Origin: Bacillus thuringiensis
Lineage (GTDB): Bacteria > Bacillota > Bacilli > Bacillales > Bacillaceae_G
Length of the DNA: 64,000 nucleotides
Assembly: GCF_001182785.1 (NCBI RefSeq)
Contig: NZ_CP012099.1
Location: 3,718,501-3,782,500 of the forward strand
Reading direction: 5' to 3'
Shown in pieces: positions 1-9,937 of this stretch. The first letter of the stretch is position 1; each line of letters opens with the position of its first letter. Below the pieces are notes generated by a model. That model ran no database searches and was not told where the DNA came from. It saw nothing but the letters and a program-made list of their open reading frames with translations. A program made the position numbers and the translations under genes.

Positions 1-545
1 GCTAATTTCCCTTCAGCTTTCTTTTTGCGAAGTTTGTATTTCAGTACACCTGCCGCTTCTTCAAATACACCTCGACGCTCTTCTGACTTACTACTTAAAA
101 TCTCTTCCACTTTCCCCTGGCTAATAATTGAAAAAGCTTCTCTTCCCATACCAGAGTCCATAAATAAATCGATAATATCTTTCAATCTACATGATTGTTT
201 ATTAATATAAAAATCACTATCACCTGAACGAGATACACGACGTGTTACACACACCTCATTGTATTCAATTGGTAACCGTTGATCTTCATTATTTAAAGTT
301 AATGTTACTTCAGCAACATTAACTGCTCTCCTCGTATCACTACCTGCAAAAATAATATCCTCCATCTTTGCACCACGTAATGATTTTGCAGATTGTTCAC
401 CAAGTACCCAGCGAATTGCATCAGTAATATTACTTTTCCCGCTTCCATTAGGTCCTACTACAGAAGTTACACCTGGGACAAAATCAACAGATACACGCTC
501 AGCAAAAGACTTAAACCCTGCTATTTCTAATCTTTTTAAAAACAC
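1..545 (-). CDS. smc: Chromosome partition protein SMC, N-terminal part
   Basis: Only the first 181 codons lie in the window; the gene runs off the left edge. SMC is the ATPase core of the condensin-like complex (with ScpA and ScpB) that compacts and segregates the nucleoid. The visible part is the N-terminal half of the ABC-type head: the Walker A motif GPNGSGKS is at about residues 31-38, followed by a stretch ending WVLGEQ, and the last residues are entering the first coiled coil (KLRKKKAEGK). Translation starts at GTG (543-545), preceded by AGGAGG with a spacing of about nine bases. It lies downstream of rnc, as in B. subtilis, and is probably cotranscribed with it. Confidence 0.97.
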   Translation of the reverse strand, partial: MFLKRLEIAGFKSFAERVSVDFVPGVTSVVGPNGSGKSNITDAIRWVLGEQSAKSLRGAKMEDIIFAGSDTRRAVNVAEVTLTLNNEDQRLPIEYNEVCVTRRVSRSGDSDFYINKQSCRLKDIIDLFMDSGMGREAFSIISQGKVEEILSSKSEERRGVFEEAAGVLKYKLRKKKAEGKL

Positions 546-660
546 GAAAGGCCTTCCTCCTATTCTCCGTCGTTATAAATGTTCTCTATACAAAAACAAG
601 CTATTATACGGATTTACTTTCTTTTTATTTACAAAAAAAAGAAAGTTTCATTCTATGCAT

Positions 661-693
661 AAGGAATCCCCCTCATTCAAAGGGGGATTCCTT
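661..693 (-). other. Perfect 13-bp hairpin at the 3' end of rnc
   Basis: The arms 661-673 and 681-693 pair over 13 bases around a seven-base loop and overlap the rnc stop codon. In the rnc to smc direction no U-run follows directly (the next T-rich stretch is about 15 bases on), so it does not look like a standard Rho-independent terminator. It may be an RNA-stability or processing structure. Confidence 0.6.
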
Positions 694-1429
694 ATAGTTG
701 TTCTTTTAATTTTTTTAATGCTTCTGCAGCAGCTTGTTGCTCTGCTTCTTTTTTCGACTTACCACTACCAAGACCTAAAGCTACGTTATTTAACGTAACA
801 CGTGACACAAATTCTCGATTGTGAGCTGGTCCTTTTTCTTGCAAAATTTGATACTCAACATTACCACTACCATCACGCTGAATCAATTCTTGTAACTGAC
901 TCTTATAATCCATCACATGAGAAAAAGCACCTTCATTAATTTTCGGATATACAATTTCTTTTAAGAATTCCCAAACTGTTTCTAGCCCTTGATCAAGATA
1001 AAGGGCACCAATAAACGCTTCAAAGACATCCGCTAATAAAGCTGGTCGTTCACGTCCACCTGTCATTTCTTCACCTTTTCCTAATAAAACTAGGCTACCA
1101 AATGACAATTCGTTCGCAAAACGAACAAGAGATGGCTCACATACAATAGCTGCACGTAGTTTTGTTAACTCTCCTTCGCTCATTGTCGGATATTTTTGAA
1201 ACAGATACTGCGATACAGTTAGTTCCAATACTGCATCTCCAAGGAATTCAAGACGCTCATTATCTTCATGCGGTTTTTTTCGATGCTCATTCACATACGA
1301 TGAATGCGTAAATGCTTGAATCAATAATTTTTCATCAGTAAACGTAATACCTATCTTTTCTTGAAATACTTTAAATGCTTCACGATATTTTGTTTCGTAT
1401 TTTTTTTCTCTATGTTTTCGGTACGGCAT
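692..1429 (-). CDS. rnc: Ribonuclease III
   Basis: Cleaves double-stranded RNA, including rRNA precursors and structured mRNAs. The 245-residue product has the RNase III signature [13 protein letters not shown] at residues 58-70, which contains the acidic catalytic residues, a second acidic cluster in the [15 protein letters not shown] stretch, and a C-terminal dsRNA-binding domain from about residue 170 (the [16 protein letters not shown] helix). The start is the ATG at 1427-1429, eight bases or so after GGAGGG. An in-frame codon 17 residues upstream lacks support because the extra peptide ([11 protein letters not shown]...) does not resemble the family. It lies between acpP and smc. Confidence 0.96.
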   Translation of the reverse strand: MPYRKHREKKYETKYREAFKVFQEKIGITFTDEKLLIQAFTHSSYVNEHRKKPHEDNERLEFLGDAVLELTVSQYLFQKYPTMSEGELTKLRAAIVCEPSLVRFANELSFGSLVLLGKGEEMTGGRERPALLADVFEAFIGALYLDQGLETVWEFLKEIVYPKINEGAFSHVMDYKSQLQELIQRDGSGNVEYQILQEKGPAHNREFVSRVTLNNVALGLGSGKSKKEAEQQAAAEALKKLKEQL

Positions 1430-1453
1430 AGGTCCCTCCAGATATAAGCCGAG

Positions 1454-1477
1454 AAGCCCCGCTAAAAAACGGGACTT
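1454..1477 (-). other. Hairpin between acpP and rnc
   Basis: Arms 1454-1461 and 1470-1477 form an eight-base stem with one G:U pair. There is no U-run on the transcript side. It could separate acpP mRNA from rnc by processing, or be a weak attenuator; its function is not shown by the sequence. Confidence 0.4.
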
Positions 1478-1487
1478 CACTTAAGCA

Positions 1488-1721
1488 TTATAGATGACTC
1501 TCTATGTAAGTCACAGCATCGCCAACAGTAGCAATCTTTTCAGCATCTTCATCAGAAATTTCCATTTCGAATTCATCTTCCAATTGCATTACAAGTTCTA
1601 CTACATCTAGGGAGTCTGCGCCTAAATCTTCTTTAAAGCTCGCAGCTGGTACTACTTCAGTTTCTTCTACACCTAAACGATCAACGATGATTTTTGTTAC
1701 ACGCTCTAAAACATCTGCCAT
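1488..1721 (-). CDS. acpP: Acyl carrier protein
   Basis: Carries growing acyl chains on a 4'-phosphopantetheine arm in type II fatty acid synthesis. The product has 77 residues, is very acidic, and has the attachment motif GADSLD with the modified serine at residue 37. The start is ATG at 1719-1721, which has GGGGAGG about eight bases upstream. A GTG three codons earlier is in frame but sits directly on the ribosome binding site, so the shorter start is preferred. The gene follows fabG by 69 bases and precedes rnc. Confidence 0.96.
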
Positions 1722-1790
1722 TCCATTCACCTCCCCTCAAATATTATATTAAATATTGTCCAAAAAAACTAGTTGAAATCGATTCTTTTA

Positions 1791-2531
1791 TTACATTACC
1801 ATTCCGCCATCAACATTTAGCGTTTGTCCTGTAATATATTTGCTTTGATCAGAAGCGAAAAATGTTACAGTATTTGCGATATCTTGTGCTTCACCAAACT
1901 GAGCTGCAGGAATTAACTTTAACATTTCAGCTTTTATATTTTCATCTAATACATCCGTCATATCAGTCGCAATAAACCCTGGAGCAATTGCATTCACTGT
2001 AATATTTCGGCTCGCTAATTCTTTCGCTGATGTTTTTGTTAATCCAATTACACCAGCTTTAGCAGCTACATAATTCGCTTGTCCTGGGTTTCCTGTTACT
2101 CCGACAACAGAAGCGATATTAACAATACGTCCATGACGTTGACGCATCATATAACGAGATACTGCCTTCGTACATAAGAATACACCTTTTAAGTTTGTAT
2201 TAATAACTGTATCCCATTCTTCTTCTTTCATACGCATTAATAAATTATCTTTTGTTACACCAGCATTATTTACAAGAATATCAACTTGTCCAAATGTATC
2301 TACTGTTTGTTTCACCATATTTGTAACATCATCAGCATTTGCAACGTCTGCTCTTACTGCAATTGCATCCGAACCTAATTTCTTAATTTCATCAACTACT
2401 TCATTTGCCTTTTGTTCATTACCAGCATAATTTACTACTACATTTGCCCCTTGTTTCGCTAAATCGATCGCAATCGCGCGACCAATTCCACGTGAAGCGC
2501 CAGTTACTAATGCTACCTTCCCTTTTAACAT
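1791..2531 (-). CDS. fabG: 3-oxoacyl-ACP reductase
   Basis: NADPH-dependent reduction of beta-ketoacyl-ACP in the fatty acid elongation cycle. It is a 246-residue short-chain dehydrogenase with the cofactor-binding TGASRGIG at residues 10-17, the NNAG motif near residue 88, and the catalytic Ser141, Tyr154 and Lys158 (YVAAK). It overlaps the fabD stop in a TGATG arrangement, which indicates translational coupling. It belongs to the fapR-plsX-fabD-fabG-acpP cluster, so it is presumably controlled by FapR. Confidence 0.96.
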   Translation of the reverse strand: MLKGKVALVTGASRGIGRAIAIDLAKQGANVVVNYAGNEQKANEVVDEIKKLGSDAIAVRADVANADDVTNMVKQTVDTFGQVDILVNNAGVTKDNLLMRMKEEEWDTVINTNLKGVFLCTKAVSRYMMRQRHGRIVNIASVVGVTGNPGQANYVAAKAGVIGLTKTSAKELASRNITVNAIAPGFIATDMTDVLDENIKAEMLKLIPAAQFGEAQDIANTVTFFASDQSKYITGQTLNVDGGMVM

Positions 2532-3475
2532 CAGTTTTCTCCTCTCAAATTTGAAATGGTATCTTTTAATGTCTCTTCATCGTATATCGCATATGCTTTC
2601 ACTGATGAATCAATTGACTTCATAAGTCCAGCAAGTACTTTTCCAGGTCCAATTTCAATAAATGTATCTACTCCCTGCTTCACCATACATTCAATAGACG
2701 GGTACCATAATACAGGCGAATAAAGCTGTTCGATTAACTTTTCTTGAATGTCTGCACCACTTGTAATAACATCCGCCGTAACATTTGCAATAACAGGAAT
2801 ATTCGTGTCATGAATTGTAATTTCATTTAAAACACTTTGGAACTTCTCAGCTGCCGGCTTCATAAGTGACGAATGGAATGGCCCACTTACTTTTAGTGGA
2901 ATTGCTCTCTTTGCACCATTTTCTTTCGCTCTTTGAGAAGCAATCTCTACTCCTTGCTTCGTTCCAGAAATCACAAGTTGCTTCGTACTATTCATATTAG
3001 CGATTTGCACTGCATATCCTTCACTTGTTACTTCTTCTGTAACTTGTTTCAGCATATGTGGATCAGCACCTAATATAGCCGCCATTGCACCTTCCCCGCC
3101 TGGAACAGCTTCTTCCATATATTCCCCGCGTTTCCTTACAGCATATACAGCATCTTCAAAAGTTAATGCACCCGCCGCTACAAGAGCGCTATATTCACCT
3201 AAACTATGACCAGCGACAAAGTCAGGTGTAATGTCATACTCTTTTAAAGCTGTCAAAACAGCAAAACTCGTTGTTAATAATGCAGGCTGCGCATTTGTTG
3301 TTAATGTAAGCTTTTCCTGCGGCCCTTCAAAAATCACTTCCGAAAGTGAATCTTGCAACACCTCATCTGCTTTTGCAAACACTTTTGCAACCTCTTTATT
3401 ATTCTCTGCTAATTGTTTACCCATTCCAACTGCCTGTGAACCTTGGCCCGGAAAAAGAAATGCTATTTTTCCCAT
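2531..3475 (-). CDS. fabD: Malonyl-CoA:ACP transacylase
   Basis: Transfers malonyl from CoA to ACP, giving the extender unit for fatty acid synthesis. The 314-residue protein has the N-terminal FPGQGSQ motif (residues 8-14), the nucleophile elbow GHSLGE with Ser91, and the catalytic His201 in GPFHSS. The start is ATG preceded by AGGAGG at good spacing. It lies 14 bases downstream of plsX and overlaps fabG. Confidence 0.96.
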   Translation of the reverse strand: MGKIAFLFPGQGSQAVGMGKQLAENNKEVAKVFAKADEVLQDSLSEVIFEGPQEKLTLTTNAQPALLTTSFAVLTALKEYDITPDFVAGHSLGEYSALVAAGALTFEDAVYAVRKRGEYMEEAVPGGEGAMAAILGADPHMLKQVTEEVTSEGYAVQIANMNSTKQLVISGTKQGVEIASQRAKENGAKRAIPLKVSGPFHSSLMKPAAEKFQSVLNEITIHDTNIPVIANVTADVITSGADIQEKLIEQLYSPVLWYPSIECMVKQGVDTFIEIGPGKVLAGLMKSIDSSVKAYAIYDEETLKDTISNLRGEN

Positions 3476-3489
3476 TTCAAATCCTCCTC

Positions 3490-4482
3490 TTATTGGAGTG
3501 GCTCTTTCTCCATTACGTTTGAAATCGTAGGAATTACTTCTTTCGCTACCATTTCTCTCGTTTGACGAATCGCACTAAATATCGACTGGTCATTAGAAGA
3601 ACCGTGAGCCTTAATGACAGGTGCTTTCAATCCAAATAATGCAGCTCCCCCATACTCCGAATAATCCATTTTATCTTTTAATACCATAAGTTTTGGCTTT
3701 AATACTGCCGCTGCTAATTTACTCGTAAACGAACTCATTAGTTGTTCTTTCAACATAGAGAATAGCGCAAGTGCTGTTCCCTCTAATGATTTCAACGCTA
3801 CATTCCCTGTAAAACCATCACATACAACAACATCTGCTACACCTTGCAATAAATCTCTTGATTCAACGTTCCCAACGAAATTAATTGGCGCATCCTTAAG
3901 CATTGCAAATACTTGCTTTGAAAGCTCGTTTCCTTTTCCATCCTCTGTTCCAACGTTTAATAGTCCAACGCGAGGATTTTCAATTCCTCTTACCTTCTCA
4001 GCGTAAACAGATCCCATTACTGCATATTGATATAAATGAATTGGTTTTGCATCAACATTTGCTCCAACATCTAACATAACAAAACCTTTTCCATCAACAG
4101 TTGGCATTGTAGGTGATAAAGCTGGTCGTTCAATTCCTTCCATACGACCGACAACAAATAATCCAGCTGCCATTAAAGCTCCTGTACTACCTGCGGATAT
4201 ACAAGCGTCTGCTTCTCCATCCTTTACTTGCTGTGCCGCAAGTACCATTGAAGCTTGTTTTTTTCGACGAACCGCTCTTACTGGTTCCTCCGTCGATTCT
4301 ATTTTTTCGTCTGTATGAAGAATAGTAATTCGTTCATCACTCGTTAAGTATTGACGAATTTCCTCTTCTTTCCCTACTAACGTAATATGTAAATCAGAAT
4401 ATTCCTTAATAGCTTTCATTGCCCCTAATACTACAGCCTTTGGAGCGTGATCTCCACCCATTGCATCTATTGCGATTTTCAT
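3490..4482 (-). CDS. plsX: Phosphate acyltransferase PlsX
   Basis: Makes acyl-phosphate from acyl-ACP, the donor for PlsY in phosphatidic acid synthesis. The 330-residue product begins with [14 protein letters not shown], the family hallmark, and has the glycine-rich STGALMAAG and [11 protein letters not shown] segments. Its ATG overlaps the fapR stop (ATGA at 4479-4482), so the two are coupled. Gene order fapR-plsX-fabD matches B. subtilis. Confidence 0.96.
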   Translation of the reverse strand: MKIAIDAMGGDHAPKAVVLGAMKAIKEYSDLHITLVGKEEEIRQYLTSDERITILHTDEKIESTEEPVRAVRRKKQASMVLAAQQVKDGEADACISAGSTGALMAAGLFVVGRMEGIERPALSPTMPTVDGKGFVMLDVGANVDAKPIHLYQYAVMGSVYAEKVRGIENPRVGLLNVGTEDGKGNELSKQVFAMLKDAPINFVGNVESRDLLQGVADVVVCDGFTGNVALKSLEGTALALFSMLKEQLMSSFTSKLAAAVLKPKLMVLKDKMDYSEYGGAALFGLKAPVIKAHGSSNDQSIFSAIRQTREMVAKEVIPTISNVMEKEPLQ

Positions 4483-5072
4483 AAGTTGTTACCTTCCTCA
4501 CTATAATTACTAGATCGATACATTTCAAAAGTGCCTGTAAAAACAAGTTCTTCTCCAACGAAGCTACGCACTTTGACAACCGTCCGTCCCTTATCATTCT
4601 CTACATCTTCAACGCGCGCTTTTGCAACAACACGCTCTCCTAATTTTACAGGGCGAATGTAGCGAATGGTAGACTTTGCAGTTAAAGCTAATTCTTCATC
4701 AATAACCGCAACAGCTAGTGAGTTTGCTTGCGCAAACAGATGATGCCCACGGGCAATTTGATTTCTTTTAAATACATGTTCTACCTTCACTTCAAAGATA
4801 GAGATTGCATGTCTATCTAATTCAATGTCAATAATTTCTCCAACAACCTCTTCTAGCGGTAAAGATTTTACATCTTCTTCATGTTGCTTTGTAGCTACAT
4901 GTTTAATTCTCTCTCTTAATTCAGGAATAGACAATTCCATACGATCAAGTCGTACTGTTTGTATACTCACTTGAAATTTTTCCGCTAAATCTTCATCCGT
5001 AATAAAAGGATTTGATTCGATTGTTTGTTGTAATAACTCTTGTCTTTCTTTTTTACTTCTTCTTTTTTTCAT
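4479..5072 (-). CDS. fapR: Fatty acid biosynthesis repressor FapR
   Basis: Global repressor of lipid synthesis in Bacillus; malonyl-CoA releases it from DNA. The 197-residue product has a basic N-terminus ([11 protein letters not shown]), a DeoR-like helix-turn-helix (about residues 18-48, [19 protein letters not shown]), and a hot-dog-fold effector domain (about residues 70-190). The start at 5070-5072 was chosen because an upstream in-frame extension of 53 codons would run through the promoter and operator. Just upstream is a sequence matching the FapR operator, which suggests autoregulation. Confidence 0.95.
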   Translation of the reverse strand: MKKRRSKKERQELLQQTIESNPFITDEDLAEKFQVSIQTVRLDRMELSIPELRERIKHVATKQHEEDVKSLPLEEVVGEIIDIELDRHAISIFEVKVEHVFKRNQIARGHHLFAQANSLAVAVIDEELALTAKSTIRYIRPVKLGERVVAKARVEDVENDKGRTVVKVRSFVGEELVFTGTFEMYRSSNYSEEGNNL

Positions 5073-5090
5073 ACCGCACCATCCATTTTT

Positions 5091-5106
5091 ATGACTAGGT
5101 ACTAAC
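5091..5106 (-). promoter_or_regulatory. FapR operator
   Basis: On the minus strand this reads GTTAGTACCTAGTCAT, a close match to the known FapR site (TTAGTACCTAGTCTTAA). It lies just downstream of the -10 box of the fapR promoter, so bound FapR would block initiation. Confidence 0.85.
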
Positions 5107-5109
5107 AGT

Positions 5110-5138
5110 AGTATATAATCATTAAAAGTAGAATGCAA
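5110..5138 (-). promoter_or_regulatory. Sigma-A promoter of the fapR-plsX-fabD-fabG cluster
   Basis: Minus-strand TTGCAT (5133-5138), a 17-base spacer and TATACT (5110-5115). The -35 box partly overlaps an 18-base perfect palindrome at 5136-5153 that follows the recG stop codon. Confidence 0.75.
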
Positions 5139-5153
5139 CAAAAATTTTTGTTG
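5136..5153. repeat. 18-base AT-rich perfect palindrome after recG
   Basis: The sequence CAACAAAAATTTTTGTTG is its own reverse complement. It sits between the recG stop (5161) and the fapR promoter. It could act as a weak terminator of recG or as a protein-binding site. Confidence 0.5.
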
Positions 5154-5160
5154 ACTCCCT

Positions 5161-7209
5161 TTAATCGAGCTTCTCTCCTTGGAACACACCTGTCCCATCA
5201 AGATACATACGCAAGGCAGCGTACTGATCATTGTGCCAAAACGCTTCTGAATCTACTAGTATCGCCGCATCTTGCCTTGCTGTTTCTAACGCTCGATAAT
5301 CGTGTACCATGTCAGCAACCTTAAATTCTGGTAAGCCACTTTGCTTACTCCCAAAGAAATCTCCAGGACCTCGTAATTCTAAATCTTTTTCTGACAATAC
5401 AAATCCATCATTTGTTTCAGTCATTATGCGCATTCTTTCTTTTCCTGTTTCCGATTTAGGGTCTGCTATTAATAAACAATATGATTGTTCACTACCACGC
5501 CCGACACGTCCTCTAAGCTGATGAAGCTGCGATAAACCGAAACGTTCTGCATCATAAATAACCATCACAGTCGCATTCGGTACGTTCACACCCACCTCAA
5601 CAACTGTTGTCGATACAAGAATTTGCACTTTATTTTCACTAAACTGTCCCATTATCTCTTCTTTTTCCTGAGACGATAATCTCCCATGCATCAATCCAAC
5701 TTGGCATTTCCCTTGGTAATGATGCGTCAACATACTATGTAAGTCGATAGCATTTTGCACATCAAGTTTCTCAGATTCTTCAATTAGAGGACAAATAACG
5801 TATGCCTGTCTTCCTTTTTTTATTTCCTTCTCAACAAAACCGAGGACGCGATCTAACATATCATGCTTTGCCCAGTATGTTTCAATCACCTTTCTACCTG
5901 CTGGCATCTCATCGATTATCGAAACATCCATCTCTCCAAACGCAGTAATTGCTAGCGTACGCGGAATTGGTGTCGCTGTCATAAATAATACATCTGGACT
6001 TTCACCTTTCTCCCGTAAAACTCGGCGCTGCGCTACACCAAATCGATGCTGTTCATCTGTAATAACGAGACCCAACCTATGAAATATAACTTCATCTTGA
6101 ATTAAAGCGTGCGTTCCAACAAGAATATCTATTTCTCCTTGTTCTAACTTCGCTAAAATTTCTCGGCGTCTCGCACCTTTAACAGAACTTGTTAGCAGTT
6201 CCACTTTCATACCAAAATGCGAAAACGTTTCAGCAAGCGATTGATAATGTTGCTCAGCTAAAATTTCTGTAGGAACCATTAAAGCACCTTGATAATGAGC
6301 TAATTTCGATGCATAAAGGCCAATCGCAGCAACAACTGTTTTCCCAGAACCAACGTCACCTTGTAATAGTCGGTTCATCCGATAAGGAGATGTCATATCT
6401 TTTAAAATTTCATCTACAACTCGGCGCTGCGCACCAGTTAACGGGAACGGCAATGCATCGATAAATTCTTGTAATTCTACTGACGGAATCTCTTTCTTAG
6501 TCCCTTTTGAATTTTCCCTCTCCATTTTCCTCAGTGTTTGCATTTTCAGCTGAAATAAGAAAAATTCCTCATATACAAAACGGCGACGCGCTTGCTTTAA
6601 ATCCTCCTGTCCTACCGGAAAATGCAAAGCCTTAAGTGCTTCATATCTTGGTAATAATTTATACCGGCCTAACAAACCATCCGGTAACACTTCGACTATA
6701 GAATCTCCATATTCCTTTAACGCTTGAGCAATAAAACGACGCATCTGTTTTACTGTAAGTTTCCCCTTTACTGAGTAAACAGGCTCCACTTCTTGTTGAC
6801 GTACAACTGGCCCAAAATGAAGTTCTGATACAGCAATTGTTTGACGATGTTGATCCCATTTACCAGTAATCGTTACCGTTTCATCTAACGTTAATTTTTG
6901 CTTATAGTAAGGCCTATTAAAACATACCGCCGTAATTAAATAACGACCGACGAGAACACGAACTGTTAGACGCGATTTCTTCTTACCATAATATTGCAGC
7001 AAAGGAGCACTATGAACCTTCCCTTCAACCGTTACACGTTCATCATGCTTTACTTCAGCAAGATCTTTCATCGCATAATCTTCATAACGGTACGGAAAAT
7101 GTTCTAATAGATGAGAAACTGTATAAATCCCCATCTCATGTAGTAACTCAGATGTTTCTCCTCCGATCCCCTTTACATCCGTAACAGGAACTTGTAAAAC
7201 ATCATTCAA
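5161..7209 (-). CDS. recG: ATP-dependent DNA helicase RecG
   Basis: Branch-migrates Holliday junctions and regresses stalled forks. The product has 682 residues, the same as B. subtilis RecG. It has an N-terminal wedge (OB-fold) region, Walker A GDVGSGKT at about 284-291, the DEQH box at about 385-388, and the C-terminal helicase motifs (LRGRVGRG, then the [11 protein letters not shown] segment). The start is taken as TTG (7207-7209), which has GGGGTG eight bases upstream. A GTG three codons earlier (7216-7218) has that same sequence only one base away, so it is less likely. Confidence 0.93.
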   Translation of the reverse strand: MNDVLQVPVTDVKGIGGETSELLHEMGIYTVSHLLEHFPYRYEDYAMKDLAEVKHDERVTVEGKVHSAPLLQYYGKKKSRLTVRVLVGRYLITAVCFNRPYYKQKLTLDETVTITGKWDQHRQTIAVSELHFGPVVRQQEVEPVYSVKGKLTVKQMRRFIAQALKEYGDSIVEVLPDGLLGRYKLLPRYEALKALHFPVGQEDLKQARRRFVYEEFFLFQLKMQTLRKMERENSKGTKKEIPSVELQEFIDALPFPLTGAQRRVVDEILKDMTSPYRMNRLLQGDVGSGKTVVAAIGLYASKLAHYQGALMVPTEILAEQHYQSLAETFSHFGMKVELLTSSVKGARRREILAKLEQGEIDILVGTHALIQDEVIFHRLGLVITDEQHRFGVAQRRVLREKGESPDVLFMTATPIPRTLAITAFGEMDVSIIDEMPAGRKVIETYWAKHDMLDRVLGFVEKEIKKGRQAYVICPLIEESEKLDVQNAIDLHSMLTHHYQGKCQVGLMHGRLSSQEKEEIMGQFSENKVQILVSTTVVEVGVNVPNATVMVIYDAERFGLSQLHQLRGRVGRGSEQSYCLLIADPKSETGKERMRIMTETNDGFVLSEKDLELRGPGDFFGSKQSGLPEFKVADMVHDYRALETARQDAAILVDSEAFWHNDQYAALRMYLDGTGVFQGEKLD

Positions 7210-7302
7210 GATTCTCACACCCCGTCACATTATTTTCTTTATTGCATTCTATTTGAGTACCAATTAGCATCTGTAATCGCTCTCTTTCACCTTATATATT
7301 CT

Positions 7303-7332
7303 ATCATAGGCATTCTAAGAGAAACTACTCAA
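7303..7332 (-). promoter_or_regulatory. Probable sigma-A promoter of recG
   Basis: Minus-strand TTGAGT (7327-7332), an 18-base spacer and TATGAT (7303-7308). It lies downstream of the fakA terminator, giving recG its own transcription start. Confidence 0.5.
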
Positions 7333-7349
7333 ATCCCTTATATAAAACA

Positions 7350-7395
7350 AGTAAAAAAGAGCCTCACTATTAGCAGCAAGGCTCTTTTCTCTCTT
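7350..7395 (-). terminator. Rho-independent terminator after fakA
   Basis: AGAGCC and GGCTCT arms flank a loop of about 16 bases, followed by a run of T in the minus direction. It separates yloU-fakA from recG. The 290-base gap around it holds no gene; in B. subtilis sdaAB-sdaAA occupy this place. Confidence 0.75.
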
Positions 7396-7499
7396 CAATA
7401 TGCTAGCCTTTTGAATAAAAACTAGTAATAAACTTCATATTACTACTTCTTATCCATTAGCAAGTAAGTAATCCATTTATTTTCAAAACGAATCTTATC

Positions 7500-9176
7500 T
7501 TATTCTACAGAGAAGATGAAAGAATACACTGGTTGGTTTCCAGCATGCACTTCTACTTCTGCATCTTCAAATTTCTCTTCTACAAATTCAACTAACTCCG
7601 CTACTTCTTCGTCAGTTGCATCTTCACCTTGTAGAATCGTTACGATTTCAGATTCTTCATCAATAAGCGCTTCTAGTAATTGCTTCGCAGCTCCTACTTT
7701 TTCAGCATTTGTAGATACAATTTTTCCATCTGCAATACACATGAAGTCATCTTTTTGAATTGCTACACCATCAATTTCCGTATCACGTACAGCATACGTA
7801 ATTTGACCTGTTTTCACATGAGATAAAGCTTCTTGCATGTTTTCTTCATTCTCTTCTAACGTTCCTACTGGGTTAAATGCTAACATTGCTGCCATACCTT
7901 GAGGAACTGTTTTCGAACGAACAACAATAACTTCTTGATCTACAACTGATGCCGCTTGTTCTGCTGCCATTACAATATTTCCGTTATTCGGTAAAATAAT
8001 GATTTTTTCAGCATTTGCTTCTTCAATTGCCTTCACGATATCCTCCGTACTTGGATTCATCGTTTGACCACCTTCGATAACTTTCGTTGCGCCGATGCTC
8101 TCAAATAAAGTTTTAATACCAGACCCCATTGCCACAGTTACGATACCATATGGTTGTTTTTCTTTCGATTGAGCTGGTTGTTCAGGAACCATAGCAGGTT
8201 CATCTAATAAAGCAGTATGCTGTTCACGCATATTTTCTACTTTAATCTTAATTAAACTACCGTATTTTTGCCCGTAGTTCATAGCGTCTCCAGGATGTTC
8301 TGCGTGGATATGAACTTTTACAATTTCATCATCAGACACAACTAGTAGAGAATCACCATATACACTAATATCTTCACGGAATTTTTGTTCAGAGAAATTA
8401 TGCTCTTTCACCTTTTCAGCCTCTAATTTCACCATGAACTCCGTACAATATCCATACTTAATATCTTCTGTACTCAATTGGCTTTGTACACTACGGTGAT
8501 GTTCTGCGCGTACCATCTCATTCATAGATGTTTGCGTCGGTGCATCAGAAGAAATCGTTTCTCCTTTTAAGTCAGCTAAAAATCCTTCGTATACTACTAC
8601 AAGACCTTTACCACCGCTATCTACAACGCCAACTTGTTTTAATACAGGTAATAAATCTGGCGTACGATTTAACGATGCGTTTGCTTCTTTCACAACGTCT
8701 TCCATAAACAAAACAAAGTCGCGCTGTTTTTTCGCAACTGTTACTGCATATTTACCCGTTTCTCTTGCAACCGTTAAAATCGTTCCTTCAATCGGTTTCA
8801 TAACCGCTTTATAAGCCGCCTCTACTCCAGCTTCTAGTGCTGCAGCAAAATCAACTGTTGTTAATTCTTCTTTTTGTTCAATGGATTTAGAGAAACCACG
8901 GAACAACTGAGATAGAATAACTCCAGAGTTACCACGAGCTCCCATTAATAATCCTTTGGCTAAACTTACGCCGACTTTACCAGCATGCTGTGAAGGATTT
9001 GCTTTCACTTCACGCGCACCTGAAGTCATAGATAAGTTCATGTTTGTACCGGTATCGCCATCTGGAACTGGAAATACGTTTAATGCATCAACAAGCTGAA
9101 CATTATTTGTTAAATTATTCGCTCCTTGCATGATCATTTGTGATAAACGTTTTCCATCAATTTTTTGAATTGACAC
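7500..9176 (-). CDS. fakA: Fatty acid kinase catalytic subunit FakA (YloV, DhaK/DegV-like)
   Basis: Phosphorylates fatty acids bound to a FakB partner to give acyl-phosphate, feeding exogenous fatty acids into phospholipid synthesis. The 558-residue product has an N-terminal DhaL-type nucleotide-binding domain with DGDTGTNM at 39-46 and GARGNSGVILSQ near residue 100, and a C-terminal DegV-related region (about 350-558). Translation starts at GTG (9174-9176) with AAGGAGG seven bases upstream. It is downstream of yloU by 22 bases. The kinase role is inferred from the family; older annotations call it a dihydroxyacetone-kinase-like protein. Confidence 0.92.
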   Translation of the reverse strand: MSIQKIDGKRLSQMIMQGANNLTNNVQLVDALNVFPVPDGDTGTNMNLSMTSGAREVKANPSQHAGKVGVSLAKGLLMGARGNSGVILSQLFRGFSKSIEQKEELTTVDFAAALEAGVEAAYKAVMKPIEGTILTVARETGKYAVTVAKKQRDFVLFMEDVVKEANASLNRTPDLLPVLKQVGVVDSGGKGLVVVYEGFLADLKGETISSDAPTQTSMNEMVRAEHHRSVQSQLSTEDIKYGYCTEFMVKLEAEKVKEHNFSEQKFREDISVYGDSLLVVSDDEIVKVHIHAEHPGDAMNYGQKYGSLIKIKVENMREQHTALLDEPAMVPEQPAQSKEKQPYGIVTVAMGSGIKTLFESIGATKVIEGGQTMNPSTEDIVKAIEEANAEKIIILPNNGNIVMAAEQAASVVDQEVIVVRSKTVPQGMAAMLAFNPVGTLEENEENMQEALSHVKTGQITYAVRDTEIDGVAIQKDDFMCIADGKIVSTNAEKVGAAKQLLEALIDEESEIVTILQGEDATDEEVAELVEFVEEKFEDAEVEVHAGNQPVYSFIFSVE

Positions 9177-9198
9177 AGATTTTCCTCCTTAATGCACA

Positions 9199-9561
9199 TT
9201 ACAAGTTTATTACTTTAACTCCTTGTACGTAGATGTTTACAGAATCTACTGCTAGTCCTACAGTTTGATCTAATGTATATTTCACTTTCGTCTGCACATT
9301 ATGTGCCACTTCTGAAATTTTCGTACCATAGCTCACAATAATATACATATCAATATGTACTTCATCTTCATCTTTACGAACAATAACACCTCTAGTGAAG
9401 TTTTCTTTTCGTAAAATGTCTGTTAATCCATCTTTTAACTGATTTTTTGATGCCATACCTACGATACCGTAGCAATCTACCGCGGCACCTCCAGCAATTG
9501 TTGCAATTACATCTGTACTAATATCAATTTGACCGTACTTCGTTTTAATTTCAATTGACAT
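9199..9561 (-). CDS. yloU: Asp23/YloU family envelope stress protein
   Basis: A 120-residue Asp23 (DUF322) protein with the typical pattern of an N-terminal GxI..S.DVIATIAGGAA region, a central KDEDEVHIDMYIIVSYG segment and a C-terminal VNIYVQGV motif. Family members are cytoplasmic and linked to envelope or alkaline stress; the precise role of YloU is unknown. The start has GGGGGAAACGAG before the ATG. It forms an operon with fakA and is divergent from rpmB, as in B. subtilis. Confidence 0.9.
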   Translation of the reverse strand: MSIEIKTKYGQIDISTDVIATIAGGAAVDCYGIVGMASKNQLKDGLTDILRKENFTRGVIVRKDEDEVHIDMYIIVSYGTKISEVAHNVQTKVKYTLDQTVGLAVDSVNIYVQGVKVINL

Positions 9562-9937
9562 CTCGTTTCCCCCTTCATAAATGGTGAAAGTGAGCTAGAC
9601 TACTTTAGTTACTATCATATAATCTTTTTAAAGAAAATTCCATCGTTCTTTCTTTTCACTCTCATATTTTATGTTTTAAATTACACTTTTTTATGATGAG
9701 CAAAATAGTCCATTGTTATTATACAACATGTACCACTATAATATGTCAAGCAATTTTTATGGATTTTAACTTTTCTTCATTGACATATAGTGTCAAGTAA
9801 ATTTTCTTGATTTCTTTTTTCTACGGTGTTGCATTCTCTTTTTAGTTGTGTTAAATTATAGTAGTGTTTTTAGCATCGCATAAAAGACTAACATTGAAAA
9901 ATTACGTATGGTAAGGTATCAAGGGAGGGAAATATAA
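9562..9937. promoter_or_regulatory. Divergent intergenic region yloU / rpmB
   Basis: These 376 bases hold no gene that I can see. They contain the rpmB promoter and several CTTGACA-like motifs (TTGACA reading minus at 9745-9752, plus at 9780-9785, minus again at 9791-9796). A minus-strand TATAAT at 9718-9723 may be part of the yloU promoter, but the nearest TTGACA is about 20 bases from it, so no convincing -35/-10 pair was found for yloU. Confidence 0.45.
9829..9857 (+). promoter_or_regulatory. Sigma-A promoter of rpmB
   Basis: TTGCAT (9829-9834), a 17-base spacer and TAAATT (9852-9857), about 80 bases upstream of the rpmB start. Confidence 0.7.

Noticed and set aside
5073..5231. 53-codon N-terminal extension of fapR
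   Set aside because: It would translate through the FapR operator and promoter; the peptide is unlike the family.
9718..9752. TTGACA and TATAAT on the minus strand as a yloU promoter
   Set aside because: The spacing is about 20 bases, too long for an ordinary sigma-A promoter, and there is no known activator.
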